A stretch of DNA of 64,000 nt from Bacteroidaceae bacterium (GTDB lineage Bacteria; Bacteroidota; Bacteroidia; Bacteroidales; Bacteroidaceae), in contig JAFYQH010000006.1 of the NCBI GenBank assembly GCA_017547205.1, positions 41,495 to 105,494 of the forward strand, in the 5' to 3' direction. Each line of letters opens with the position of its first letter. The first letter of the stretch is position 1. Of this stretch, positions 47,201-56,285 are shown piece by piece. A program made the translations under genes and the position numbers. Under the pieces are notes generated by a model, which was not told where the DNA came from, ran no database searches, and worked only from the letters and a program-made list of their open reading frames with translations.

Positions 47201-48394
47201 ATGGGCTATAAGAGATTGCAATTCAGTGATATACAAAGTCGCGTAAATGAGCCGAGGAGCAAAATTCAGGTAATTGTTGGTCCTCGTCAAGTGGGTAAGT
47301 CTACTATAATTGGTCAAGTGTTGGCCGAATGTGACATTCCGCACGACAGTTACTCTGCCGACGATATTGTGGGTGTCGATGCCAATTGGTTGGCCCAGAT
47401 TTGGGAAACCCAACGTTTGAAAATGGAGACTTTTGGTGAGAGTAAGCGTCTGCTGGTGGTTGACGAGGTGCAAAAAATCTTCAATTGGAGCGAGACGGTG
47501 AAAGCTGAGTGGGACCGTGATACGCGGGAAAAACGAGAACTGGTGGTTGTGTTGTTGGGCTCATCGCGAATGCTCATAGAAAAGGGACTTACCGAGTCGC
47601 TTGCCGGTAGGTTTGAACTGATACGTCTCACTCACTGGACTTTTATCGAAATGCGCGATTGCTTTGGTTGGAACTTGCCGCAATATGTCTATTATGGCGG
47701 TTATCCGGGTGCTGCGCAATATGTCAACGACGAGGCGCGCTGGCGCAGCTATGTAAAGGATTCGCTTATAGAGCCTGCCATATCAAAGGATGTGCTTATG
47801 AACACGAACATACATAAGCCACAACTTTTGCGCCAACTCTTTGAAATAGGTAGCAACTATAGTGGCGAGTTGTTGTCGCTGACCAAGGTGGCTGCCCAAA
47901 TGCAGGATGCCGGCAATGTCACAACGCTTGCAGGTTATCTGCATCTGCTTGACGAATGTAACTTGTTATGTGGGTTGCAGAAGTATGCCGAGGACAATGC
48001 CCGCAAGTACAATTCAATTCCGAAATTTCAGGTATATAACAACGCTTTGAGAAATGTGTACTCCGATGAAGATTTTACTGATGCTGTGCAGAATCCAAAA
48101 TCGTGGGGTAGGTATGTGGAGTCGGCAATAGGTGCATATCTCGTGAGTCAGGCTCAGGTAATAGGGTATAATGTATATTATTGGCGCGACAAGAATGACG
48201 AGGTCGACTATGTCATCACTTACCGCAACCGTAAAGTGGCAATTGAGGTAAAGAGTGGTCGTCGCACAAGCAATACCGGTATTGCGAGGTTTGCCCAACT
48301 GTTTAATCCTCATCGCACGATTGTTGTGGGTTCCGGCGGGCTGTCGGTTGAGGAGTTTCTGTCAATGGATATAAGGAAACTTTTTAATATATAA
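47201..48394 (+). CDS. AAA-family ATPase with C-terminal DUF4143 (PD-(D/E)XK-like) domain
   Basis: The product is 397 residues from the ATG at 47201 (MGYKRLQFSDIQSR); the longer frame from 47150 is less likely. Walker A is VGPRQVGKST (about 27-35) and Walker B RLLVVDEVQK (83-92). The C-terminus has DEVDYVITYRNRKVAIEVKS, where Asp336, Glu350 and Lys352 give the nuclease-like triad of DUF4143. Such ATPases are abundant, mobile and of unclear function in Bacteroidales; some are linked to toxin or defence roles. It stands alone with its own promoter and terminator between two copies of the ygiQ end. Confidence 0.9.
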   Translation: MGYKRLQFSDIQSRVNEPRSKIQVIVGPRQVGKSTIIGQVLAECDIPHDSYSADDIVGVDANWLAQIWETQRLKMETFGESKRLLVVDEVQKIFNWSETVKAEWDRDTREKRELVVVLLGSSRMLIEKGLTESLAGRFELIRLTHWTFIEMRDCFGWNLPQYVYYGGYPGAAQYVNDEARWRSYVKDSLIEPAISKDVLMNTNIHKPQLLRQLFEIGSNYSGELLSLTKVAAQMQDAGNVTTLAGYLHLLDECNLLCGLQKYAEDNARKYNSIPKFQVYNNALRNVYSDEDFTDAVQNPKSWGRYVESAIGAYLVSQAQVIGYNVYYWRDKNDEVDYVITYRNRKVAIEVKSGRRTSNTGIARFAQLFNPHRTIVVGSGGLSVEEFLSMDIRKLFNI

Positions 48395-48396
48395 TA

Positions 48397-48427
48397 ATTA
48401 GGGTTTCGGCATTGCCGAAACCCTAAT
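48397..48427. terminator. Bidirectional terminator between the ATPase and ygiQ
   Basis: ATTAGGGTTTCGGC (48397-48410) pairs with GCCGAAACCCTAAT (48414-48427) around a 3-base loop. It lies between convergent genes, 3 bases after the ATPase stop. Confidence 0.8.
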
Positions 48428-48431
48428 TGGT

Positions 48432-50288
48432 TTATACTCCCAGTTTCTTTATGAGGTCGGGGCGTTTCATCTGTCGCAGTTGCTGTAGAATCAGTTTCCT
48501 CTCTTCGGGCTTGTACCAGAAGAAGAAACGGCGTTGTGCCTCTTTGTCTTTCATGCTTCTTGCCACATATATATCCTCGCCTGTCTCGGGGTTGATGCCT
48601 GTGTAGTACATCTCTGTAGCCATCGTCATCGGTGTTGGGGTGAAGTCCTGTACCTGCTCAAGATGAAAATTGAGCTGTTTGGTCTCCGCCGCCAGCTCTG
48701 CCATGTTCTCCATTGTACTTCCCGGGTGACTGCTTATGAAGTATGGAATGATTTGCTGTTTCAGTCCCTCTTTGGTGTTTACCCTGTCGAATATGCGCTT
48801 GAACTCATGGAATTGCTTGAAGGGTGGCTTGCGCATAAGCTTCAATACGGCATCGTTTGTGTGCTCTGGAGCCACTTTCAGGCGTCCGCTGACGTGTTTT
48901 CTTATAAGTTCCTCGGTATATCTGTCTGCGGCATCGTCGAGCCTCTTGTCGCCGCTTCTGTGCAGTAACATATCATATCTTACTCCACTGCCTATGAAAC
49001 TTTTCTTGATGCATGGGAGTGCATCGACTTTCCTGTAGAGTTCGAGCAGGGCGGTGTGGTCAATGTTCATGTTGGGGCATATCTTCGGCTGAATGCACGA
49101 CGAGCGTGAGCACTTCGCGCACAGTTCGCTCTTGCGTCCCTTCATCATATACATATTTGCCGACGGGCCACCCAAGTCGGAGAGATAGCCTTTGAAATCG
49201 TCCATCTTGGCTATCTCGGCTATCTCGCGCAGGATGCTCTTCTCGCTACGGTTGACTATGAACTTGCCCTGATGTGCCGAGATGGTGCAGAAGGCGCAGC
49301 CACCGAAACATCCACGGTGTATGTTCACCGAGTGCTTTATCATGTCGTATGCCGGTATGCGCTTGCCATTATACTTGGGGTGTGGCTGGCGTGTGTAGGG
49401 CAGGTCGAAACTGTGGTCGAGCTGCTCGGTGGTCATTGTGGGGAACGGCGGGTTGATGACAACCGTGCCTTCCTCATACTCCTGCATCAGCCTTTTGGCG
49501 TTTACCTTGTTCGACTCCTTCTCTATCGCAAGGAAGTTGGCAGCCTGTTTGGTCTTCTCCTTGAGGCATACGTTGTGCGGGGCAAGTATCTTGTCGCTCT
49601 CCCCGTTTACTGTTATGCTGTTCTTGGGTGCAAGATAACCCGTTTGTCTGATATCCTTGGTTATTTCGCGCGCAACATCGGCTGTGATGTGCTCTGCGCC
49701 ACTCTCCTGCAGCTTCGCCTGCATGGCCTTGCACAGTGCGGTCATCGGTTGCTCACCCATGCCATATACAAGTACATCGGCCTTGCTGTCGACAAGAATG
49801 CTCTTCTTGAGGCAATCCTGCCAGTAGTCGTAGTGTGTGAAACGGCGCATCGATGCCTCTATGCCACCAATTACAACAGGGCAGTCTGGGTATAGCTCCT
49901 TAAGGATATTGGAATACACGGTGGTCGCATATTCAGGTCGCATGCTGTGCTTGCCGTTGGGCGAGTAGGCATCCTCGCTACGGAATCTTTTCGCAGCGGT
50001 GTATTTGTTCACCATGGAGTCCATGCAACCGGCCGATATGCCGAAGAACAGTCTTGGACGTCCCATCTTCTTGAAGTCGCGCAGGTCGTCCTGCCAGTTC
50101 GGTTGTGGTACTATTGCCACACGCAGGCCCTCGGCTTCGAGCAGGCGTCCTATTACAGCTGCACCGAACGAAGGATGGTCAACATAGGCATCGCCACTGA
50201 ATATGACGACGTCCAGCTCGTCCCAACCACGCAAGGCTGCTTCCTTACGCGTCGTTGGCAGCCAATCAGTTATTCTCTTTCTCTGCAT
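48432..50288 (-). CDS. ygiQ: YgiQ family radical SAM protein
   Basis: The 618-residue protein has an N-terminal B12-binding-like domain (VVIFSGDAYVDHPSFG) and the radical SAM cluster motif RGCFGGCAFC (Cys327, Cys331, Cys334). It ends with the conserved segment SSHPGSTMENMAELA and a C-terminal extension. YgiQ (UPF0313) proteins are widespread; the reaction is not established. Its last 10 codons exist again as a remnant at about 47020-47050. It overlaps the next upstream gene by 23 bases. Confidence 0.93.
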   Translation of the reverse strand: MQRKRITDWLPTTRKEAALRGWDELDVVIFSGDAYVDHPSFGAAVIGRLLEAEGLRVAIVPQPNWQDDLRDFKKMGRPRLFFGISAGCMDSMVNKYTAAKRFRSEDAYSPNGKHSMRPEYATTVYSNILKELYPDCPVVIGGIEASMRRFTHYDYWQDCLKKSILVDSKADVLVYGMGEQPMTALCKAMQAKLQESGAEHITADVAREITKDIRQTGYLAPKNSITVNGESDKILAPHNVCLKEKTKQAANFLAIEKESNKVNAKRLMQEYEEGTVVINPPFPTMTTEQLDHSFDLPYTRQPHPKYNGKRIPAYDMIKHSVNIHRGCFGGCAFCTISAHQGKFIVNRSEKSILREIAEIAKMDDFKGYLSDLGGPSANMYMMKGRKSELCAKCSRSSCIQPKICPNMNIDHTALLELYRKVDALPCIKKSFIGSGVRYDMLLHRSGDKRLDDAADRYTEELIRKHVSGRLKVAPEHTNDAVLKLMRKPPFKQFHEFKRIFDRVNTKEGLKQQIIPYFISSHPGSTMENMAELAAETKQLNFHLEQVQDFTPTPMTMATEMYYTGINPETGEDIYVARSMKDKEAQRRFFFWYKPEERKLILQQLRQMKRPDLIKKLGV

Positions 50289-50604
50289 TCTCTGTCTCCG
50301 TGCTCTCCTTTGCTACCTCCCCTGCAAGCCACTCTGTATAGCACTTGGCGAGGTTGTTCAGCCCCAAAGCCTTCATGTCCTCGTGATAGAGTACCACACA
50401 CAGTTCTATCAGCTCCCTCGATGCCATTGTCTGCGTCGCGATGAGTGAGCGTACGGTAAGCCGCAGTTTGTTCAATGAATCCTCGTCGATGATACCCATG
50501 CTGTTGGCAATTCTGTCCAGCAGCGAGTATTTCCTTATTATCTGCAGTTGTACTTCGGTAACCTCTATTGTCCTTGTGCCCGATGCGTTTGCGTTTATTT
50601 TCAT
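50266..50604 (-). CDS. Conserved small protein of unknown function
   Basis: The 112-residue protein (MKINANASGTRTIEVTEVQL) is mostly helical, with no signal peptide and no motif I recognise. Its tail is Glu/Asn-rich (TETENAEKENN). It overlaps the start of ygiQ by 23 bases, so the two are coupled. It lies 42 bases after tsaE in the same direction. Confidence 0.7.
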   Translation of the reverse strand: MKINANASGTRTIEVTEVQLQIIRKYSLLDRIANSMGIIDEDSLNKLRLTVRSLIATQTMASRELIELCVVLYHEDMKALGLNNLAKCYTEWLAGEVAKESTETENAEKENN

Positions 50605-50646
50605 ATTCTTCTGGTTTTATCCTTTTTGTTACGTCTTGTCGCCGTG

Positions 50647-51075
50647 TTACTCTTCAACAATCCTTATGGTCCTTGAACCGTCGATATCTTCCTCAATGTA
50701 TACCTTGATGCAATCTTCCGGGAGCAGTTCCTCTATAAGCTCCGGCCACTCCATGAAGCAGAGGGCATTGCTGTAGATATATTCCTCGTACCCCATGTTA
50801 TATACCTCGGCAATGGATTTTATGCGGTAGAAGTCGAAATGGAAGATGGTTCTTCTACTTCTGTCCTCGTATTCGTTGACAATGGCGAATGTGGGTGAAT
50901 TGATGGTATCTTCCACGCCCAACTCCTCACATATGCTCTTTATGAGTGTGGTCTTTCCGCTTCCCATTTTTCCGTAAAATGCGAAGATATTTCCTTTGTC
51001 AAGGAAGCCTGTCAGTTCCTTGGCTGCTCTTGGGTAATCCTCCAATCCCCTTACTTTTATTATATGTCCGTTCAT
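50647..51075 (-). CDS. tsaE: tRNA threonylcarbamoyladenosine biosynthesis ATPase TsaE
   Basis: The 142-residue protein has the P-loop YGKMGSGKTT (about 34-43), then SPTFAIVNEYE (switch) and FHFDFYRI. These are the TsaE signatures. It drives the TsaB-TsaD complex that adds t6A at position 37 of ANN-decoding tRNAs. It lies 29 bases after porX; the tsaE-porX neighbourhood is familiar in Bacteroidetes. Confidence 0.93.
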   Translation of the reverse strand: MNGHIIKVRGLEDYPRAAKELTGFLDKGNIFAFYGKMGSGKTTLIKSICEELGVEDTINSPTFAIVNEYEDRSRRTIFHFDFYRIKSIAEVYNMGYEEYIYSNALCFMEWPELIEELLPEDCIKVYIEEDIDGSRTIRIVEE

Positions 51076-51104
51076 GTGCCTTTCTTTTCAATCAAATTTT
51101 TATC

Positions 51105-52661
51105 CTATTTATCCACGTTCTTCGGTCTCAACTTTATTATAGGTACCAGCATCTCTTCCATCGATATTCCGCCATGCTGGAACGTATCCTTGTAGTATGA
51201 GACATAATAGTTGTAGTTGTTGGGGTAGGCAAAGAAGTTCTCGCCTGTGGCGAATATGTAGCTTGTGCTTATATTTGGTGACGGCAGGAATGCCCTTGCA
51301 GGTTCCTTTATCTCGAAAACCTCCTTGCTGCTGTAGTTCAGGGCTTTTCCGAGCTTGTAGCGCAGGTTGGTGTTAGTGTTCTTGTCTCCGATGACCTTTG
51401 TCGGGTTTTTTACCTGTATACTGCCATGGTCGGTGGTTATGACTACCGTATATCTGCTGTCTGCCAAATATGCAAAGAGTTTCTTTATTGCCGAGTGCCT
51501 TATCCAAGATAGCGTTATTGAGCGGTATGCCGCTTCATTGGCTGCAAGTTCGCGTACCATCATGGATTCGGTACGTGCATGCGAGAGCATGTCGATGAAG
51601 TTTATCACCAGGACATTAATGTCGTTTTTTGCAAGGTTGTTTACGGAGTCGAGATATTTCTCGGCTGCCGCCGATGTAAGTACTTTGCTGTATGAGAAAC
51701 TGTCTTTTCTGCGGTATCTGGCAATCTGTGTAGCAATCAGAGCCTCTTCATTAAGGTTCTTGCCCTCATCTTCCTCCTCGTCGACCCATAGCTTAGGGAA
51801 CATCTCTTTTATCTGGCTTGGCATGAGCCCCGAGAATATGGCATTTCTGGCATATTGCGTAGCTGTAGGCAATATACTTGTATACATTCCCTCCTCAATG
51901 ACGAAACTGCTGCCTATCTCATCGGCCAGTACTCGCCACTGGTCATAGCGGAAATTGTCGATGATTATCAGGAATACCTTCTCTCCATTGTCGACAAGCG
52001 GGAATATATGCTCGCGGAAGATATCATTGCTCATCACCGGCCGGTCTCCGCGCAGGGAGGCCATCCATTCCATGTAGTTCTTCTTTACGAACCTGCCGAA
52101 CATGTTGTTTGCCTCCTCTTTCTGTGCCTTGAGCATTTCATGCATCTGCGTGTCGGCGTCTTCGAGTTGAAGTTCCCAGTAGACGATTTTCCTGTATACC
52201 TCCTGCCACTCTTCAATTGTGCGCGCATCGTCGATCTGCAAGGCCAGCTTGCCGAAATTCTGCTGGTATGCGCTGTTTGCCTTCTCTGCCACAATCTCCT
52301 TGTGGTGTATGTTCTTCTTCAGGGTAAGCAGTATCTGGTTCGGGTTTACAGGCTTTATCAGGTAGTCGGCAATCTTGGACCCTATGGCCTGTTCCATTAT
52401 ATCCTCCTCTTCGCTCTTTGTGACCATGACTACGGGCGTGGAAGGTTGTATTTCCTTTATCTTCGACAAAGTTTCAAGACCTGTGAGTCCCGGCATGTTC
52501 TCATCCAGAAGCACAAGGTCGAAGAGGCTGCTTCTGCATGCCTCTATTGCATCGTGTCCGTTAGTGACCCTTGTCACTTCGTACCCCTTGCCCTGCAAAA
52601 ATATTATATGGGCATTGAGAAGTTCTATCTCGTCATCCGCCCACAACAAATGGTATGCCAT
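51105..52661 (-). CDS. porX: PorX-type response regulator with PglZ phosphatase-like domain
   Basis: The 518-residue protein has an N-terminal receiver domain (LWADDEIELL, phosphate-accepting Asp53 in LVLLDENMPG, Lys106 region YLIKPVNP). A C-terminal PglZ/alkaline phosphatase-like domain follows, with FLIIIDNFRYDQW, GMYTSILPTATQYARN and VVITTDHGSIQV as metal and active-site segments. PorX governs type IX secretion in other Bacteroidetes and works with the PorY kinase, not seen here. It is 3 bases after porW. Confidence 0.92.
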   Translation of the reverse strand: MAYHLLWADDEIELLNAHIIFLQGKGYEVTRVTNGHDAIEACRSSLFDLVLLDENMPGLTGLETLSKIKEIQPSTPVVMVTKSEEEDIMEQAIGSKIADYLIKPVNPNQILLTLKKNIHHKEIVAEKANSAYQQNFGKLALQIDDARTIEEWQEVYRKIVYWELQLEDADTQMHEMLKAQKEEANNMFGRFVKKNYMEWMASLRGDRPVMSNDIFREHIFPLVDNGEKVFLIIIDNFRYDQWRVLADEIGSSFVIEEGMYTSILPTATQYARNAIFSGLMPSQIKEMFPKLWVDEEEDEGKNLNEEALIATQIARYRRKDSFSYSKVLTSAAAEKYLDSVNNLAKNDINVLVINFIDMLSHARTESMMVRELAANEAAYRSITLSWIRHSAIKKLFAYLADSRYTVVITTDHGSIQVKNPTKVIGDKNTNTNLRYKLGKALNYSSKEVFEIKEPARAFLPSPNISTSYIFATGENFFAYPNNYNYYVSYYKDTFQHGGISMEEMLVPIIKLRPKNVDK

Positions 52662-52664
52662 AGT

Positions 52665-55532
52665 CTATTCTATATTGTTGTTGTCCTCCAGTATCGTTTC
52701 GACCTCCTTGTCGTTTTCATCTCCGTAGTCGGGTTCATCCAGAGTGTATCCGTCAATATCAACTTCCGGTATAGCCTGGAGATTCTCCTCATAGAACTTC
52801 TGGTAGTCCTCGAAGGTATAGTATTGTAATAACAAATCAAGGTTGGATTTTGATATAATGAATGCGTTCAGTCCCTGCAGTATTCTTGCAGTCTCCTTGC
52901 TTGCATACAATCTCTTCCTGTAGAGGAACGCCTCGTCGAAGTTCAGGAATTCCTTGACTTCGAACAGGGTTATGTGCGACAGCTTCTCGAATGACATCTC
53001 GAAGTTGCGTACCATATAGCGCGAAAAATTGTAGCGTGCCATCTCGAACAGCAGGCGGTTCTCGTCAAGCGAGTCGTTCGGGAATGCCAGTACGAAGTAG
53101 TACGGCCCGTTGCGTTCGGCTTTGAATTCGGGAACGCTGTCCATATCTCCTTTGACCGTTCCGTCTGCTTTTCGGTTCCAAATCGATGTGGATATCCCAC
53201 TGCGCAACAGTTTCCCTTCTTTCAGGCCGGTAGATATGTCACCGGCAATCTTGCTTATGCTGTCGCTTGGGAAACTGCTCACCATGGATGCCAGGGTTTC
53301 CATGGCCTCTTCGGTCTTGCCGTTGTAGAGCTTGGACATGGCGTCAATGAACATGAAACGTGCCCGGTGCTTGCCGTTGGGATACTTCTGTTCTGCAATG
53401 CTGTTCTCTGTCTCCACATCGGCATATTCTTTCATTTTATAGTGCGCATAGGCCTTTACGTACATTGAGTCCTCTTTGTGCTTTCTTGTGGCTGCGCTCT
53501 CGAAGAACCCGGGGTCCTGTATCCTCTTTGTTATTGAACTGTCGGGGTAGTTGGCTATGAGAAGATTCCTGTAGTGGTCGGCCTTTCCAGGCTCGTCCCA
53601 GCGCGAGCAAGCAACGAACAGTTGGTAATATGTCTCGGCCATCTTTTCGAAATTATGGTATTCCTTGACGATCCTTTCAAGATGCGACAATGTAAGTCGC
53701 TTGTCGTTGACCTTGTCCTTGAAACGTACACCGGCCTCGAACAGAGCATCGCGCAAAGCGTTGTGCGCCTTGCTCATCTCCTCCTCGGTCTTGGGTATCC
53801 TTTCGGTGTAATATTCGCGTGTGGTAGGATCGGTGGGCAGCGAGTCGCTTATAGCAATGTCGGAATATAAGCTGTCGCCCAATGCTATGCTGTCATTAAG
53901 GAGTGAGTCTGCCATGATTGAGTCACCGGTAATGCCGTTTCCGTCTTCAGTGTCGGTATTTGTAAATGATGCAATCTCGTAGCTGAATCTCCAGAAGTCC
54001 TTTAGTTGTCTGTTTCCCCACTTCTCCTTGAATGTGCGTATACCCTGTCCTATGCTCTGCGGGTTATAGAAATACCACATCTGTTTCTCGTTCTGGTCTG
54101 TGATTGTCATTCCGGCCTGTGTGCTTGCATTGTCCAGCTCATTGCCGCTGTTTTCACGTTCTTCTTTTTTCTCTGATTTCTTGCGAAGTTCCTCCTTCCA
54201 TTTCTCCTCCTCTATAATCTTGTCTATGATTGGGTAGAGCTGCTCGGGGGGCAGTGTTGCCCAATAAAGCAGTTTGCTCTGCTGCTCAACGACATCGGTG
54301 TATTGTACCAGTTCGCCCAGAACACTGTTGCGGAACTCTACCTCATCAAACCCAGGTGTCTTCTCATTAAGCAATGGCATAGCCTTGCCGTAGTTCTCGT
54401 GCGATTTCGAGAACTTTTCCTGCCCCCAATATATCTTTGCTAGCGAAAGGTGTAGCATGCCGGTGCCATAGCCACCTGATTCGCCTAGAGCGACACCTGT
54501 CTCATATGCTTTGACAGCCTCGGCCGTGTCTTTCTGGCTCATGTGTATATTGCCAATGGCATAGTATATCTGTGACAGGTAATCCTTGTTCTTGGGTGAC
54601 TTCGACATTCTTTTCAGTTTTCCAAGAATCTTCTTGTGATTCTCGTCCGTTGCCGTTTCGGTCTGCCTTATGCGTGCATTGAATTCGAGTTCATAGGGGG
54701 GGCTTTTGGAGATAACCTTCCCGAAACTTTTGTATGCGGCCTTCTTGTTGCCGTTCTTTGCATGCAGCTGCCCTATGAGGTATAGTTCCCTGGCTTTCTC
54801 AAGGCTCGATATGTCATTTCGCTTCAATCCTTTTGTTATCTCTTCAACCGCTTCGCCGTATTTCTCCTGCTTTACAAGGAGATTGCCCCTAGTATGTGCA
54901 TACTCCTCTTCGAGCGATGATGGTATGGTGTCGCGTTTTATGCGTTGCAAGAGGTCTTCGGCTTCGTACAGCCACTCCATCTCCAGATAGCACTTCGCCA
55001 GTCCTATTCTTGCCATGGCGACTAGCTTGGGATCCTCCTCATAGAGTCTCGAGATATAGATGTATGTACTTGCAGCCTCGGCGAACTCTCCTTTCTGGTA
55101 TTGCGAGTTGGCCATCATGAACCATGCACGCCACAGGAATGGGTTGAACTCCTTCTTCGAATAGAAACGTTTCTGTTTCGGCGACAGTTTCTTGCCGACC
55201 GGGCGCTTGGGCTTTCTTTTAATTGAGTGTGTCTTTATGGCCTTCTGGGACTTTTCAATGGCGCGGTCGAAGTCACTGCCTCCGGTTGACTGCGTGTTCT
55301 TGTTGCTTACAATGAACAGCGGCAGCTGCTCCAGATAGTTGTCCTTATGTCCTTCAATCTGGGCTTTCGTGCCCTTCTTGTAGGCAACATCGCCATTGTA
55401 GAACGTGTTGTAGCGTGCGAAGAACGAATGATAGGCGCGTGTCGTCGCGGTATTCTTCCTTCTCTTTGAAGAGCAACATGGCAAAGCTAGTACTAATGCT
55501 GCCAGAAGTGTATATGTTAGAATCCTTTTCAC
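52665..55532 (-). CDS. porW: PorW/SprE-like tetratricopeptide lipoprotein
   Basis: The 955-residue protein has a lipobox Cys near residue 20 (LALPCC). Many TPR units follow, for example FMMANSQYQKGEFAEAA, IYYAIGNIHMSQKDTAEAVK and EFRNSVLGELVQYTDV. PorW/SprE is an accessory outer-membrane-associated part of type IX secretion, and the start AYHSFFARYNTFYNG is characteristic of that group. It lies directly upstream of porX (3-base gap), so the two are co-expressed. A gene of similar layout without T9SS function in some Bacteroides is possible. Confidence 0.88.
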   Translation of the reverse strand: MKRILTYTLLAALVLALPCCSSKRRKNTATTRAYHSFFARYNTFYNGDVAYKKGTKAQIEGHKDNYLEQLPLFIVSNKNTQSTGGSDFDRAIEKSQKAIKTHSIKRKPKRPVGKKLSPKQKRFYSKKEFNPFLWRAWFMMANSQYQKGEFAEAASTYIYISRLYEEDPKLVAMARIGLAKCYLEMEWLYEAEDLLQRIKRDTIPSSLEEEYAHTRGNLLVKQEKYGEAVEEITKGLKRNDISSLEKARELYLIGQLHAKNGNKKAAYKSFGKVISKSPPYELEFNARIRQTETATDENHKKILGKLKRMSKSPKNKDYLSQIYYAIGNIHMSQKDTAEAVKAYETGVALGESGGYGTGMLHLSLAKIYWGQEKFSKSHENYGKAMPLLNEKTPGFDEVEFRNSVLGELVQYTDVVEQQSKLLYWATLPPEQLYPIIDKIIEEEKWKEELRKKSEKKEERENSGNELDNASTQAGMTITDQNEKQMWYFYNPQSIGQGIRTFKEKWGNRQLKDFWRFSYEIASFTNTDTEDGNGITGDSIMADSLLNDSIALGDSLYSDIAISDSLPTDPTTREYYTERIPKTEEEMSKAHNALRDALFEAGVRFKDKVNDKRLTLSHLERIVKEYHNFEKMAETYYQLFVACSRWDEPGKADHYRNLLIANYPDSSITKRIQDPGFFESAATRKHKEDSMYVKAYAHYKMKEYADVETENSIAEQKYPNGKHRARFMFIDAMSKLYNGKTEEAMETLASMVSSFPSDSISKIAGDISTGLKEGKLLRSGISTSIWNRKADGTVKGDMDSVPEFKAERNGPYYFVLAFPNDSLDENRLLFEMARYNFSRYMVRNFEMSFEKLSHITLFEVKEFLNFDEAFLYRKRLYASKETARILQGLNAFIISKSNLDLLLQYYTFEDYQKFYEENLQAIPEVDIDGYTLDEPDYGDENDKEVETILEDNNNIE

Positions 55533-55576
55533 GGTCCGGACTTGTTTGTGTCGTAATGTAAGTTTCTTTTCTTTGC

Positions 55577-55954
55577 CTATTGCAGCATGAGCAAGATTTC
55601 ATCTTTTATTTCTTGAGGAATTTCAATGCCTCTTGTCTGCAGGCAATGTGCCCATGTGCCCACTTCCTCCTCTTTCATGGTGTATAGCACGTGCCTGAAC
55701 TCTTCGATGTCGTTTTCTGAATACTCTTCCTTGTTTTTGCCCTTGAAACGGTCAAGTTCCTCGTCATCGAAATAAAGGTTGCTGTTGTCATATCCTTTGG
55801 CGCAGTTCGTGTGTTTTCCGCAGCATATGCCATCCTCATGCTCGTGGTCGTGGTGCTCATCTGCTGCCGGGCTGTTGGCGTAGAATCTGCGCAATATAAA
55901 GAAACCGGCAACAATCAGTGCAAGAATGGAGCCGAGTATTATAGTATCTTTCAT
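55577..55954 (-). CDS. Small membrane-anchored protein with His/Cys-rich stretch
   Basis: The 125-residue protein has one N-terminal membrane helix (ILGSILALIVAGFFIL). A His-rich and Cys-rich segment follows (HHDHEHEDGICCGKHTNC, about residues 34-51) that could bind metal. A helical C-terminal part ends EIPQEIKDEILLMLQ. Function unknown. It is the first gene of the porW-porX-tsaE-ygiQ run, 44 bases before porW. Confidence 0.7.
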   Translation of the reverse strand: MKDTIILGSILALIVAGFFILRRFYANSPAADEHHDHEHEDGICCGKHTNCAKGYDNSNLYFDDEELDRFKGKNKEEYSENDIEEFRHVLYTMKEEEVGTWAHCLQTRGIEIPQEIKDEILLMLQ

Positions 55955-55994
55955 TTCTCGGTAATTTTCTGTTCCAGGCTAAAGCCCATTTCTG

Positions 55995-56002
55995 CAAAGT
56001 TA
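55995..56002 (-). promoter_or_regulatory. Probable -7 element for the porW-porX run
   Basis: Minus-strand TAACTTTG (56002-55995) matches TAnnTTTG and lies 40 bases before the first gene. No clean -33 is visible. Confidence 0.5.
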
Positions 56003-56168
56003 TGCAATAAAATCGAGCTTTCGCTTTATAGAAACGATATTTTTATAATAATATTATAAACGGCATGCGTTTTGATGCCTGTTTGACAAAATGCCAATAT
56101 TATTGCTCTTGTATGATTTTGTTTGTTTTTCGTTTTTTTTCGATAAACTGCTAAAAAAATGCCATTAT

Positions 56169-56201
56169 TTTGCGTGTTGTAAAGATTAAATTGTATCTTC
56201 G
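56169..56201 (+). promoter_or_regulatory. Promoter for the FKBP pair
   Basis: TTTG (56169-56172) and TATCTTCG (56194-56201), spaced 21 bases, lie about 85 bases ahead of the first FKBP gene. Confidence 0.65.
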
Positions 56202-56285
56202 CTGTGTTTGGTTGCGTTATTTTGTCAGTGTGTGTCTTTGGCAAAATGACATGGAATAACATTAAATTATTAAAAATTAAGAAGA

